Positions 20,035 through 28,346 are shown, numbered from the stretch's first letter. The stretch: DNA of 46,669 nucleotides from Bradyrhizobium sp. STM 3843 (GCF_000239815.1 NZ_CAFK01000007.1:1-46669), one strand, 5' to 3'. Notes: generated by a model not told the origin, from the letters alone. Numbers and translations are program-made.

Positions 20035-20424
20035 TCAGGCGCGGGGTGGCTTGAAGGGAGAAGCGGGATCGGTTGCCTTGGGCGAGGACACTGCGGCCAG
20101 GCGATGAATGCAGGTGACGTAGGCTATGGCGACGGCATCTTCCTGCGGCGCGACGGACATGACGTGAGAAAGGCAGTGGTCGCCCTGGGGGACACCGCCG
20201 TCAGCGTGAATCTTGCCCAAGGGGTTGCAGGTAGCGGGTGTGCTGCAGGTCGCGGGCGTGGAGACGACGGTCGCCGCGGCAACTTCGCCGTCGTGGCTCC
20301 AGCCATGGAAGAATGACATCACCAAGGCGAGCGAGATCAGCGCCGCGAGCAAGCTGCGCAGGCTCTGCTTTGGCCAAGGTGTGGAACTCGCTGCCATTGC
20401 ACGTAAGTAACAATCCCACTCCAT
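20035..20424 (-). CDS. Small exported Cys/His-containing protein next to the metal pump
   Basis: 129 residues from ATG 20424; ATG 20397 (120 residues) is equally possible because neither has a good ribosome site. One hydrophobic segment (LRSLLAALISLALVMSFFHGW) acts as signal peptide or anchor. The exported part carries a Cys-rich stretch (TPATCSTPATCNP) and GDHCLSHV, then one more Cys-His pair (YVTCIHRLAA), a composition suited to metal binding. I do not recognise a named family with certainty; by position it recalls the small CzcI/CopI-type or DUF2946-like proteins that precede czc operons. Same strand as, and 115 bases ahead of, the adaptor gene. A regulatory or periplasmic metal-buffering role is inferred from context only. 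Confidence 0.65.
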   Translation of the reverse strand: MEWDCYLRAMAASSTPWPKQSLRSLLAALISLALVMSFFHGWSHDGEVAAATVVSTPATCSTPATCNPLGKIHADGGVPQGDHCLSHVMSVAPQEDAVAIAYVTCIHRLAAVSSPKATDPASPFKPPRA

Positions 20425-20619
20425 CAAGACAAGCTTGGCGGATCACGCGCCGGTTCCATCTTTCGGGGGGCACAGCCCTCGTCATGAGAGACCACCCGCA
20501 GGAGGCTTCTGGAAAGGCGGCCGCAAGCATCCTGCTAAACCGAAATACTTGGCCACAACCAAATGTCGGCGCTTCAAGCGCAGGATCGCGGCAGCTTGAG
20601 TCAACGGTCGAACAGCGCG

Positions 20620-21294
20620 TCACTTCCCCGTCGGTGCATCCTGCCGCCAGGCACTGCCTGCGATCTTCGCCGCGGCGATCACGGCCTGGGTGCGGCTTTC
20701 GACCCCGAGCTTCTGCAGGATTGCCGAGACATGCGCCTTGATGGTCGCCTCGGAGACGCCGAGCTCATAGGCGATCTGCTTGTTAAGCAGCCCTTGCGAC
20801 AGCATCATCAGGACCCGCACCTGCTGTGGCGTCAGGGTCACGAGGCGATCGCGCAATTTCGTCACGTCCGGGTCGGCTGGCGCCGACAGATCGGTGTCGG
20901 GCGGCACCCAGACGTCGCCTGCCATCACCTTGACCAGCGCATCGCGCAGCGCGTCGACGCCGAACCGCTTCGGGATGAAACCTGAGGCGCCGAAGTCGAG
21001 CGAACGGCGGATCGTGGCGCCATCGTCGCTGGCGGAGACGATCACCACCGGAATCGCCGGATATTGCGCCCGCAGATAGATCAGGCCGGAAAACCCCGAA
21101 ATACCGGGCATGGTCAGATCGAGCAGGATCAGGTCGACTTCGGAATCCCGCTCCAGAAGCGCCGTCAGATCCTCAAACGAGCCGGCCTCCTCGACGACGG
21201 CGTCGCTGACCACGCTTGCAACTGCCTGCCGCAGCGCATTGCGGAACAGCGGGTGATCATCGGCGATGACGAGATGGGTGCTGGCAGCCGCCAT
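20620..21294 (-). CDS. LuxR/NarL-type response regulator (CrbR/ErdR-like)
   Basis: 224 residues from ATG 21294; longer in-frame readings reach 21690 but run through the region upstream of the divergent transporter and are not family-like. The receiver domain (1-125) has the acidic pair in VIADDHP, phospho-acceptor D59 (LILLDLTMPG), and the conserved Ser and Lys (VSASDD, IPKR). A LuxR helix-turn-helix follows (LTPQQVRVLMMLSQGLLNKQ, ATIKAHVSAILQKLGV). The family binds DNA as a dimer when phosphorylated. It is divergent from the MHS transporter gene, a common arrangement for a regulator and its target. Its likely partner kinase is the symporter-like hybrid kinase ending at 15402, but that pairing is inferred from family pattern. 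Confidence 0.93.
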   Translation of the reverse strand: MAAASTHLVIADDHPLFRNALRQAVASVVSDAVVEEAGSFEDLTALLERDSEVDLILLDLTMPGISGFSGLIYLRAQYPAIPVVIVSASDDGATIRRSLDFGASGFIPKRFGVDALRDALVKVMAGDVWVPPDTDLSAPADPDVTKLRDRLVTLTPQQVRVLMMLSQGLLNKQIAYELGVSEATIKAHVSAILQKLGVESRTQAVIAAAKIAGSAWRQDAPTGK

Positions 21295-21656
21295 ATTTTG
21301 AAATCTTGCAAGCCTCTCAAAGAGCTGGCGATGCGCCGATCCCGACGATCGCAAGCCGTCCTGGAAATACACACCCGACCGATGGTCGCATGCAAGCACC
21401 CAATTCCACACGCAGAAAAGGCGGTTAATCCGCCCCTTGTGCGACGCAGCATCGATAGCGTAGCGCCGCCAGCCAATCTTGATCCGCCGCAATGTCCCCA
21501 TGTTTTGTACGCCACGGCCGGCCAGGGCCGAAAGTCGTATTGGGGCCGGTTTCACTGCGATGTTACTTAGGCGGCAATGTCCTTCGCGCGCGGCCGCATG
21601 CGGCCCGGCGTTTCGGGCGAAGCGAAAGTAACCAACGATCTGGGGAGCGAATGCCG
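21295..21656. other. Divergent intergenic region between response regulator and MHS transporter
   Basis: 362 bases with no gene. It must hold promoters for both directions. The most regular site is a 14-base perfect palindrome, GGCCGCATGCGGCC (21592-21605), about 50 bases ahead of the transporter start and well placed for an operator, though such GC-rich palindromes arise by chance here. GGGGAG at 21642-21647 is the transporter's ribosome site. Confidence 0.5.
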
Positions 21657-23321
21657 ATGTCAACAATAGTAGCCACACAAGCGCGAGCACGAGGGATGAC
21701 GAGCGACGAGCGCTTCGTCATTCTGGCGTCGTCCCTCGGGACCGTCTTCGAGTGGTATGACTTCTACCTCTACGGGTCGCTGGCCTCGATCATCGGCGCC
21801 CAGTTCTTCAGCGCCTATCCGCCGGCCACGCGCGACATCTTCGCGCTGCTCGCCTTCGCCGCCGGCTTCCTAGTGCGCCCGTTCGGCGCCATCGTGTTCG
21901 GCCGCATCGGTGACATCGTCGGCCGCAAATACACCTTCCTCGTCACCATCCTGATCATGGGTCTGTCGACCTTCATCGTCGGCCTGCTGCCGAGCGCCGC
22001 AACAATCGGCTTCGCGGCCCCGGTGATCCTGATCGGCCTGCGGCTGCTGCAGGGCCTTGCGCTCGGCGGCGAATATGGCGGTGCTGCGACCTATGTCGCC
22101 GAGCACGCGCCGGACGGCAAGCGCGGCTATTACACGTCCTTCATCCAGACCACCGCGACGCTGGGACTGTTCCTGTCGCTGCTGGTGATCCTGTTCACGC
22201 GCACGCTGACCGGTGAAGAGGCGTTCGCGCAATGGGCCTGGCGCATCCCGTTCCTGGTCTCGGTGCTGCTGCTCGGCGTCTCGGTCTGGATCCGTCTGCG
22301 GCTCAATGAGTCGCCGGTGTTCCAGAAGATGAAGGATGAGGGCAAGAGCTCGAAGGCGCCGCTGACGGAAGCTTTCGCCAACTGGAGCAACGCCAAGATC
22401 GTGCTGCTCGCCCTGATCGGCGGCACCATGGGCCAGGGCGTGGTCTGGTACACGGGCCAGTTCTATGCACTGTTCTTCCTGCAATCGATCCTGAAGGTCG
22501 ACGGCTATACCGCCAACCTCCTGATCGCCTGGTCGCTGCTGCTCGGCACCGGCTTCTTCGTGGTTTTCGGCATCCTCTCCGACAAGATCGGCCGCAAGCC
22601 GATCATCATGGGCGGTTGCCTGATCGCGGCGCTGACCTTCTTCCCGATCTTCAAGATGATCACCACCAACGCCAACCCGGCGCTGGAGAAGGCGATCGAA
22701 GCGACCAAGGTCGAGGTCGTGGCGGATCCCGCTGGCTGCGGCGACCTGTTCAACCCGGTCGGCACCCGGGTCTTCACCGCCGCCTGCGACACCGCCCGCG
22801 CCTTCCTCGCCCAGTCGTCGGTCAAGTACTCGACCGTACCGGGCCCGGCCGGCTCCGGCGTGAAGGTGACCTTCAACGGCAAGGAAGTGCCCTACACTGA
22901 CGCCAAGAGCGGCAACCCGGCGCTGACCGCGGCGATCGCGGAGGCCGGCTACCCGAAGGCGGGCAACCCGGCGATCGTGAAGATGGCGCATCCGTTCGAC
23001 ATCTTCCGTCCGCAGGTGGCGGCGATCATCGGGCTCCTGTTTATCCTCGTGATCTTCGTGACCATGGTCTATGGCCCGATCGCAGCGATGCTGGTCGAGC
23101 TGTTCCCGACCAAGATCCGCTACACCTCGATGTCGCTGCCCTATCACATCGGCAACGGCTGGTTCGGCGGCCTGCTGCCCGCGACCGCGTTCGCGATCGT
23201 GGCCTCGACCGGCGATATCTATGCCGGCCTCTGGTACCCGATCGTGTTTGCGCTGATCACGGCAGTTGTGGGCTTCATCTTCCTGCCGGAGACCAAGGAC
23301 GTCGACATCCGCTCGACCTGA
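21657..23321 (+). CDS. MHS-family major facilitator transporter with large periplasmic insertion
   Basis: 554 residues from ATG 21657; GGGGAG at 21642-21647 lies nine bases ahead, whereas ATG 21651 would be only three bases away. Twelve membrane helices of the metabolite:H+ symporter type: SLGTVFEWYDFYLYG in TM1, the loop GRIGDIVGRKYTF after TM2, RLLQGLALGGEYGGAATYV in TM4, and GILSDKIGRKPII before TM9. Usual members have about 430-450 residues; the excess is one segment at about 336-450 between TM9 and TM10, on the periplasmic side, with two cysteines (C361, C377) that could pair. MHS proteins import carboxylates, proline/betaine or shikimate-like compounds. Divergence from the CrbR-like regulator suggests a short-chain carboxylate, which is inference. 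A terminator follows. Confidence 0.93.
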   Translation: MSTIVATQARARGMTSDERFVILASSLGTVFEWYDFYLYGSLASIIGAQFFSAYPPATRDIFALLAFAAGFLVRPFGAIVFGRIGDIVGRKYTFLVTILIMGLSTFIVGLLPSAATIGFAAPVILIGLRLLQGLALGGEYGGAATYVAEHAPDGKRGYYTSFIQTTATLGLFLSLLVILFTRTLTGEEAFAQWAWRIPFLVSVLLLGVSVWIRLRLNESPVFQKMKDEGKSSKAPLTEAFANWSNAKIVLLALIGGTMGQGVVWYTGQFYALFFLQSILKVDGYTANLLIAWSLLLGTGFFVVFGILSDKIGRKPIIMGGCLIAALTFFPIFKMITTNANPALEKAIEATKVEVVADPAGCGDLFNPVGTRVFTAACDTARAFLAQSSVKYSTVPGPAGSGVKVTFNGKEVPYTDAKSGNPALTAAIAEAGYPKAGNPAIVKMAHPFDIFRPQVAAIIGLLFILVIFVTMVYGPIAAMLVELFPTKIRYTSMSLPYHIGNGWFGGLLPATAFAIVASTGDIYAGLWYPIVFALITAVVGFIFLPETKDVDIRST

Positions 23322-23360
23322 TCTCCTGTTTATCCGGCGGATCGATACCACCCAGGCAAA

Positions 23361-23394
23361 CGGCCGCGGATCATTCCGCGGCCGTTTTGTTTTG
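23361..23394 (+). terminator. Terminator between the MHS transporter and yjbQ
   Basis: A perfect 10-bp stem (CGGCCGCGGA 23361-23370 with TCCGCGGCCG 23375-23384), loop TCAT, then TTTTGTTTT. It is 40 bases after the transporter stop. The flanking AA/TT extends the stem by two pairs. Confidence 0.88.
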
Positions 23395-23404
23395 GAGCGC
23401 TCGA

Positions 23405-23872
23405 TCAGACGGCGCCGATGAATTGCAGCACGACCTCGCGCCGGTGCGGCCGGGCGCGATGCTCGATCAGGTAGATCGCCTGCCAGGTGCCGAGCAGCAT
23501 CTCGCCACCCGCGACCGGAATCTGCAGCGAGGTCCCGCTCAACATCGTCTTGATGTGCGCCGGCATGTCATCGGGCCCCTCGGTGTCGTGGGCCCAGCCG
23601 GCATTCTCCGGCGCCAGCCGCGACAGCGCCGTGGTGAGATCCTCCAGGACGGACGGATCGGCATTCTCCTGAATGGTCAGCGAGGCCGACGTATGCCGGA
23701 CGAACGCGGTCACCGCGCCCTCCTTGGCGCCGGTGTCGCGCAAGAACGACGCGACCTTGTCGGTGAGATCGGTAAAGCCACGGCCGGTGGTCTGAACGGT
23801 CAGGAGTGACGTCGTCACCGTATTCACGGTGACGGTCGACGGCGCGCTTCGGGACAATGATCTGAGTGGCAT
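23405..23872 (-). CDS. yjbQ: YjbQ family (UPF0047) protein, possible secondary thiamine-phosphate synthase
   Basis: 155 residues from ATG 23872; a TTG 30 bases upstream is possible but adds nothing family-like. The core follows the family: GFTDLTDKVASFL, GAVTAFVRHTSASLTIQENA (the TSAS/H region of the proposed active site), HDTEGPDDMPAHIKTMLSG, then LGTWQAIYLIEHRARPHRR. YjbQ proteins are small trimeric cytosolic proteins; E. coli YjbQ can make thiamine phosphate from HMP-PP and HET-P as a weak activity, so the true role is uncertain. The gene is convergent with the MHS transporter across a terminator. The next gene on the same strand starts beyond 23918, with a 45-base gap that could allow one transcript. 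Confidence 0.93.
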   Translation of the reverse strand: MPLRSLSRSAPSTVTVNTVTTSLLTVQTTGRGFTDLTDKVASFLRDTGAKEGAVTAFVRHTSASLTIQENADPSVLEDLTTALSRLAPENAGWAHDTEGPDDMPAHIKTMLSGTSLQIPVAGGEMLLGTWQAIYLIEHRARPHRREVVLQFIGAV

Positions 23873-23917
23873 CGGCAACTTGCTCACAAGGGCATGATCC
23901 AAGCAGACGAGGGGCTT

Positions 23918-24487
23918 TCAGATCTTGCCCGAAACGTCCTTCTGCACCCGCATCGCCATCTCGATCAGCCGGCGCCAGGCCTGCTCCAGGAAGGCCATCG
24001 CCCGATCCATGTCCTGGTCGCTCGGCAGCGGAATCTCGAGCTTGCGCGAACCGTCGGCGGATCTGGGATCAGGGGGATTGGCACCCGGCTTCGGCTCGGC
24101 TCTCTTCAACTGATCGGATTTCGGCAGCGCCTGATCCTTCGGCAGCGGTTCGTCGATCTTGCCGGTGACGGTCTGGTCACGCGCGGCCAACTGGCCTTTC
24201 AACCGTTCGTTCTCCGCCTGAAGACGACCGATCTCGGTATCCATTGCCGCGCGCTCGTCCGGCACGGCGTAGCAGGACCAGCCGGCGCCCGCACTGTTGT
24301 TGCAGGTGGAGATCGCGCCGGTGCGCGTATCGAGCCGGACCACGCCATCGGCCGTGGGCGACATGGTGTAGCGGCCGTTCTCAGTCTCAGGCGCCGCCTC
24401 TTCGGCCGCGCTCAGAGGTCCGGACAGGCAGACGGCGGCGATCAACGACGCGGTAAGGTTGCGCAGAGACGACGTCATGAGGGTCAT
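23918..24487 (-). CDS. Exported protein with short coiled coil, unknown function
   Basis: 189 residues from ATG 24487, with GGAGG five bases upstream. The signal peptide is MTSSLRNLTASLIAAVCLSG with cleavage near PLSA-AE. A short domain follows (GRYTMSPTADGVVRLDTRTG, then ISTCNNSAGAGWSCYAV) with two cysteines that likely form a disulfide; its pattern of a displayed Cys pair and VRLDTRTG is one I associate with conserved exported proteins of Rhizobiales. Then come a coiled coil (DTEIGRLQAENERLKGQLAA), a Pro/Lys-rich linker and a C-terminal amphipathic helix (DRAMAFLEQAWRRLIEMAM). No enzyme motif. Probably periplasmic or inner-membrane-associated. It may share a transcript with yjbQ and is divergent from the atp operon. 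Confidence 0.82.
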   Translation of the reverse strand: MTLMTSSLRNLTASLIAAVCLSGPLSAAEEAAPETENGRYTMSPTADGVVRLDTRTGAISTCNNSAGAGWSCYAVPDERAAMDTEIGRLQAENERLKGQLAARDQTVTGKIDEPLPKDQALPKSDQLKRAEPKPGANPPDPRSADGSRKLEIPLPSDQDMDRAMAFLEQAWRRLIEMAMRVQKDVSGKI

Positions 24488-24877
24488 GCTGACCTCCGCC
24501 TTTGTGAAGCGGCCGGGATAAAGTGTGCGAACGCAGAAATTGTGTCGGGCTCGGGCTTTCCAAAAAGGAACTCATACACCGCGACATTGCGCCTCACTTC
24601 GCTGCATCTGGACGTAGGAACAAGGCCGCTGGAAATCAACACGAGTCTCGAAGCAGTTGGTCCACGCAGGCATCACGGCGAAACGCTGTTGATGCAGCGC
24701 GGTGACAGACGCCGACTGATCTGGCGCAAGCTCAAGAAAATGAGTAAAATCAGGGAGCTAACGCATCCACACGCAATCTTGACTTGGCAGGATGCGGTCA
24801 GTATGGTCCGCGCGGCTTTAAAGGGCGATGGGGCGCAATTCCTTAAAACCCGCGGCAGCTTGTCGGGTCTCCACATC
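24488..24877. other. Divergent intergenic region upstream of the atp operon
   Basis: 390 bases with no convincing gene. It contains the ribosome site of the leftward exported-protein gene at its left end and a sigma-70-like promoter candidate for the atp operon at 24779-24807. No repeats were seen. Confidence 0.6.
24779..24807 (+). promoter_or_regulatory. Candidate sigma-70-type promoter for the F0 atp operon
   Basis: TTGACT (24779-24784, five of six consensus bases) and TATGGT (24802-24807, four of six) are separated by 17 bases, about 70 bases before the atpI start. Spacing is ideal and orientation correct. Confidence 0.4.
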
Positions 24878-25255
24878 ATGGCGGAAGGCACCAACGAGAG
24901 CGGCGGACACGGGGATCGCGAGAAGTCGCCCGATGAGGCTGCGCTTTCCGCAAGGCTCGGAAGTCTGGATCAGCGGTTGTCCGAATTTCGCGACAGCCGC
25001 AGGGTCGGGACTGACCAACCGGGAGACGGAATCGGGGATACCGCGGCCAGGGCTTCGGCGATGGCGCGAGGTCTTCGGTTGTCTTCCGAGTTGATCGCCG
25101 GCGTCGTTGTCGGTGCGGTGCTCGGCTGGGGCTTCGACCGGTTGCTGTCGACATCGCCCTTCGGTTTTATCGTGTTTTTCCTGCTCGGCTTCGCCGCCGG
25201 CGTGTTGAACGTGGTGAGATCTGCAGGCGTGGCTCCGGACCAAACCCGCCGATAA
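24878..25255 (+). CDS. atpI: ATP synthase assembly protein I
   Basis: 125 residues from ATG 24878. The N-terminal half is hydrophilic (Glu/Asp/Arg-rich, SARLGSLDQRLSEFRDS); the C-terminal half has two membrane helices, LSSELIAGVVVGAVLGWGFD and GFIVFFLLGFAAGVLNVVR, as in alphaproteobacterial AtpI (DUF AtpZ/AtpI family). AtpI helps assemble the c-ring and may carry Mg2+; it is not part of the finished enzyme. It leads the F0 operon 72 bases before atpB, the same order as the atpIBEXF operon of Rhodospirillum rubrum. There is no strong ribosome site; the start was chosen at the first Met that gives family-like sequence. Confidence 0.92.
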   Translation: MAEGTNESGGHGDREKSPDEAALSARLGSLDQRLSEFRDSRRVGTDQPGDGIGDTAARASAMARGLRLSSELIAGVVVGAVLGWGFDRLLSTSPFGFIVFFLLGFAAGVLNVVRSAGVAPDQTRR

Positions 25256-25327
25256 GGCCACGCGGAAGCCATCGAGTGATTTGCCCAAGGCGCCGGCGTG
25301 GCCGGTGAACAATGAGACGCCGCGCGG

Positions 25328-26071
25328 ATGATCGATCCGATCGAACAATTCGACCTCACCAAGATCTTCACGATCGGCCATATCGGCAATCAGGAGATCG
25401 CGTTCACCAATTCGACCGCCTACATGCTGCTCGCGGTGGCGGTCATCGCCATCATGACGCTGGGCGCAGGCCGCCAGCTGGTGCCGGGCCGCTTCCAGTC
25501 GGTGGTGGAGCTGTCCTACGAGTTCGTCGCCAACACCATCAGAACCAGTGCCGGCGCCGAGGGCATGAAGTTCTTCCCGCTGGTGTTCTCGCTGTTCATG
25601 TTCATCTTCGTCTCGAACATCGTCGGCATCATTCCCTACACCTTCACCGTCTCCAGCCACATCATCGTCACTTTCGCCCTGGCGATCCTGGTGTTCCTGA
25701 CGGTCATTCTTTACGGCTTCTACAAGAACGGCCTGAAGTTCTTTAAGCTGTTCGTGCCCTCCGGCATTCCGGTGGTGATCCTGCCGCTGGTGGTGCTGAT
25801 CGAAATCATCTCCTTCTTCTCCCGCCCGATCTCGCACAGCGTCCGTCTGTTCGCCAACATGCTGGCCGGCCACGTCACGCTGAAGGTCTTCGCCAGCTTC
25901 GTCACCATGCTTGGCGCGCTCGGTTTCGTCGGCAAGGTCGGCGCACTGCTGCCGCTTGGACTGACCGTTGCCCTGACCGCGCTCGAGCTGATGGTCGCGT
26001 TCCTGCAAGCCTACGTCTTCACCATCCTCACCTGCATCTATCTCAACGATGCTATCCATCCGGGCCACTGA
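25328..26071 (+). CDS. atpB: F0F1 ATP synthase subunit a
   Basis: 247 residues from ATG 25328. Inner-membrane subunit that forms the two proton half-channels against the c-ring. The essential arginine is R173 in [15 protein letters not shown]. Conserved upstream segments [20 protein letters not shown] and the C-terminal helix [20 protein letters not shown] followed by [14 protein letters not shown] are all present, and the length matches rhizobial AtpB. It is the second gene of the F0 operon; atpE follows after 40 bases. Confidence 0.98.
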   Translation: MIDPIEQFDLTKIFTIGHIGNQEIAFTNSTAYMLLAVAVIAIMTLGAGRQLVPGRFQSVVELSYEFVANTIRTSAGAEGMKFFPLVFSLFMFIFVSNIVGIIPYTFTVSSHIIVTFALAILVFLTVILYGFYKNGLKFFKLFVPSGIPVVILPLVVLIEIISFFSRPISHSVRLFANMLAGHVTLKVFASFVTMLGALGFVGKVGALLPLGLTVALTALELMVAFLQAYVFTILTCIYLNDAIHPGH

Positions 26072-26111
26072 TCCGGCCCCTCTTACCAAACCCCTCAAAG
26101 GAGTTCGTTTC

Positions 26112-26339
26112 ATGGATCCGGTCGCAGCGAAGTACATTGGCGCAGGCATTGCCTGCATCGGCATGGGTGGCGCGGGCGCCGGCATCGGCATCATCTTCGG
26201 CAACTATCTCTCTGCGGCGTTGCGCAATCCGTCCGCGGCTCAGGGCCAGTTCGGCAACCTGATCTTCGGCTTCGCGGTGACCGAAGCGCTCGGCATCTTC
26301 TCGCTGCTGATCGCGCTGCTGCTGCTGTACGCCGTCTAA
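26112..26339 (+). CDS. atpE: F0F1 ATP synthase subunit c
   Basis: 75 residues from ATG 26112, with AAAGGAG at 26096-26102. The proteolipid ring subunit has two membrane helices: the first with the packed glycine motif [14 protein letters not shown], a polar RNP loop (38-40), and the second with proton-binding glutamate E58 in [12 protein letters not shown]. Glu rather than Asp is usual in alphaproteobacteria. The strong ribosome site fits the need for many copies per enzyme. An in-frame upstream Met (26049) would overlap the end of atpB and is rejected. Confidence 0.98.
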   Translation: MDPVAAKYIGAGIACIGMGGAGAGIGIIFGNYLSAALRNPSAAQGQFGNLIFGFAVTEALGIFSLLIALLLLYAV

Positions 26340-26366
26340 GACGGCCCGAGCCGACAGGAGAAGCCC

Positions 26367-26936
26367 GTGGCTGAAAGTCATGGCGGGCCCCAAGAGGCTG
26401 CCCACGGCACGACGGCACATACCGAGGCCGAGGGCGGGCATGGTTTCCCTCCGTTCCAGACGGGAACCTTCCCCTCCCAGCTCGTTTCGCTGCTGATCGC
26501 CTTCGTCGCGCTATACGTGATCGTGTCACGTCTCGCGTTGCCGAAGGTGGGCGGCGTCATCGACGCCCGCCAAAAGGCGATCGAGAACGATCTTGCCGAG
26601 GCGCAGCGGCTGAAGGACGACTCGGAAGCCGCGCTGAAAGCATATGAGAGCGAGCTCGCGGCAGCCCGGACGCGTGCCCAGGCGATCGGCGCCGAGGCCC
26701 GCGAGAAGCTCACGGCCGCCTCGGATGCGGAACGCAAGAGCCTGGAAGACAGTCTTGCGGCCAAGCTCGACGCCGCCGAAAAGTCCATTGCGACGACCCG
26801 TACCGCCGCAATGAGCAACGTCCGCACCATCGCCGCGGATGCGGCCGGTGCGATCGTGCAACAGCTCACCGGCAAGGCCGCAAACGGCAAGTCCGTCCAG
26901 GCCGCCGTGGATGCGTCCTTGAAGGGAGCGGCCTGA
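26367..26936 (+). CDS. atpF': F0F1 ATP synthase subunit b'
   Basis: 189 residues from a GTG start at 26367, supported by AGGAG at 26356-26360. A Gly/His-rich N-terminus (about 27 residues) precedes one membrane helix ([20 protein letters not shown]) and a long charged helix ([20 protein letters not shown] and on), the peripheral stalk that holds F1 against rotation. The N-terminal extension marks it as the b' (atpX/atpG) form found in photosynthetic and related alphaproteobacteria and pairing with b as a heterodimer. The stop overlaps the atpF start by one base (TGATG). Confidence 0.95.
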   Translation: MAESHGGPQEAAHGTTAHTEAEGGHGFPPFQTGTFPSQLVSLLIAFVALYVIVSRLALPKVGGVIDARQKAIENDLAEAQRLKDDSEAALKAYESELAAARTRAQAIGAEAREKLTAASDAERKSLEDSLAAKLDAAEKSIATTRTAAMSNVRTIAADAAGAIVQQLTGKAANGKSVQAAVDASLKGAA

Positions 26937-27427
26937 TGCATCTGCTCGCTGATCCCGAAACCTGGGTCGCGATCGCCTTCATCATCCTGATAGGGCTGTT
27001 CGGCTATCTCGGCGTCCACCGCATGTTCTTGGGCGCGCTCGATCATCGTGCCGAGCGCATCAGATCCGAGCTGGACGAGGCCAAGCGCCTCAAGGAAGAG
27101 GCGGCGAAGGTGCTGGCGGAATACAAGACCCGCCGCGCCAGCGCCGAACGCGAGGCCGAAGACATCGTGACCAGCGCCAAGGCGGAAGCCGAGCGCATCG
27201 CCGCGGATGCCAAGGCCAAGATGGAAGACTTCGTCGCCCGCCGCACCAAGGCCGCCGAGAGCAAGATCGCGCTCGCCGAGGCTCAGGCGCTTGCGGACGT
27301 TCGGGCTGCTGCAGCCGATGCCGCGGTCCAGGCCGCCGCGACCGTGCTGTCGAAGTCGGTCAAGGGCGATCTCGCCGATGACCTGATCGCCAAGGGCATC
27401 ACGGAAGTCCGTCAGAAGCTGAACTGA
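26936..27427 (+). CDS. atpF: F0F1 ATP synthase subunit b
   Basis: 163 residues from ATG 26936, overlapping the b' stop by one base, so translation is coupled and stoichiometry with b' is probably equal. A short N-terminus leads into one membrane helix ([19 protein letters not shown]) and a long Ala/Glu/Lys/Arg helix ([20 protein letters not shown] and on) that forms the peripheral stalk. Last gene of the F0 operon, followed within 30 bases by a strong terminator. F1 genes are not in the window, as expected because alphaproteobacteria keep F0 and F1 in separate operons. Confidence 0.97.
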   Translation: MHLLADPETWVAIAFIILIGLFGYLGVHRMFLGALDHRAERIRSELDEAKRLKEEAAKVLAEYKTRRASAEREAEDIVTSAKAEAERIAADAKAKMEDFVARRTKAAESKIALAEAQALADVRAAAADAAVQAAATVLSKSVKGDLADDLIAKGITEVRQKLN

Positions 27428-27456
27428 GCCATACACGGCCGATCCAAATCCTCGAA

Positions 27457-27488
27457 AGCCGGCGCGAGACGATCGCGCCGGCTTTTTT
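27457..27488 (+). terminator. Rho-independent terminator of the atp operon
   Basis: An 11-bp perfect stem (AGCCGGCGCGA 27457-27467 with TCGCGCCGGCT 27473-27483), loop GACGA, then a run of six T (27483-27488). It lies 29 bases after the atpF stop, before a convergent gene. Confidence 0.95.
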
Positions 27489-27564
27489 GTTTGAGCTTGG
27501 TTTGGTCCGGCGTCAGGTGCGAGAAGCACCGCCTGTCCCCGCCTCGTTCAGCGCCGCCAGCCGC

Positions 27565-28218
27565 TCATTTCCTTTTCTTGCCACGCGACTTCGGCTCGGG
27601 TGCCAGAGACTGCGGATCAAACCCGATATAGAAGATGTAGTTGTCGGGGTTGCTGCCTGGCGGCGGCACCGGATACACCATGTCCTCGGCCACCAGGCTG
27701 AACGGCACGCTGCCGTCCTCCGCCATCTGCACGGTGGTGCGGTACGCCTTGGTCGCAATCACCTTCTCGCCGACGCCGCCCTCGACCACCGCGATGCGCA
27801 TCGGAATTTCCACCGTGGACGGCGCGCCGGCGGCGCCGGCGATGACGCGGCCCTGGATGCCGATCTTGGCCGTGATCTCTCCGCCGTTGAGCGAGCACTC
27901 GCGCGCCGTCTTGGTGATGGTTGCCTGGAAGCGCACGTCGTTGCCGACCGCCTGCTTGCCGGGCGCCGCCACCGCGTAAGTCGAGGCACCGGACCGAATC
28001 GAGACCGGCGGACAGCTCAGCCCTTCCGTCGGGTCCACCGGCGGACCTGCGGTGACCGGCGCAGTCTGCTCGGCCGGCTTGTCGCTCGAGCCGCCAAACA
28101 GGCTCTTGAAGCGATCGGTCAGCGATTGCGCGGCCGCCGGCGGCGGCCAGCCAGCCGCACCCAGCGCCAGCCCCGCAGCGGCCAACGTCGCAAACCTGAT
28201 TACGCGGAAGTCATGCAT
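27565..28218 (-). CDS. Exported protein of unknown function
   Basis: 217 residues from ATG 28218, with AGGGA six bases upstream; an in-frame Met at 28239 has no better site. The signal peptide is FRVIRFATLAAAGLALGAAG with cleavage near PAAA-QS. The mature part starts with SLTDRFKSLFGGSSDKPAEQ, then a compact beta-rich domain with two cysteines (LSCPPVSIRSGASTYAV and ARECSLNGGEITAKIGIQGR), suggesting a periplasmic disulfide-stabilised fold; the tail is basic (KSRGKKRK). No enzymatic motif. The pattern CPPVxIRxG followed by RECS is one I associate with conserved Rhizobiales exported proteins of unknown role. It is convergent with the atp operon across the terminator. Confidence 0.88.
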   Translation of the reverse strand: MHDFRVIRFATLAAAGLALGAAGWPPPAAAQSLTDRFKSLFGGSSDKPAEQTAPVTAGPPVDPTEGLSCPPVSIRSGASTYAVAAPGKQAVGNDVRFQATITKTARECSLNGGEITAKIGIQGRVIAGAAGAPSTVEIPMRIAVVEGGVGEKVIATKAYRTTVQMAEDGSVPFSLVAEDMVYPVPPPGSNPDNYIFYIGFDPQSLAPEPKSRGKKRK

Positions 28219-28346
28219 TTGATGTCCCTGGCTCATCATCGCCCGGCCACCGCCTTTGCTTTAACAGCGCGATCGCGGCAAGGCCAAGGCACCTATTTCT
28301 CACCTAAAATTCACCGGTAGCCGCCGCTGCGACCGACGACAGGCCA

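Noticed and set aside
21870..23351. A 493-codon minus-strand frame opposite the MHS transporter
   Set aside because: Arg/Asp/His-rich shadow; the transporter helices and motifs are on the plus strand.
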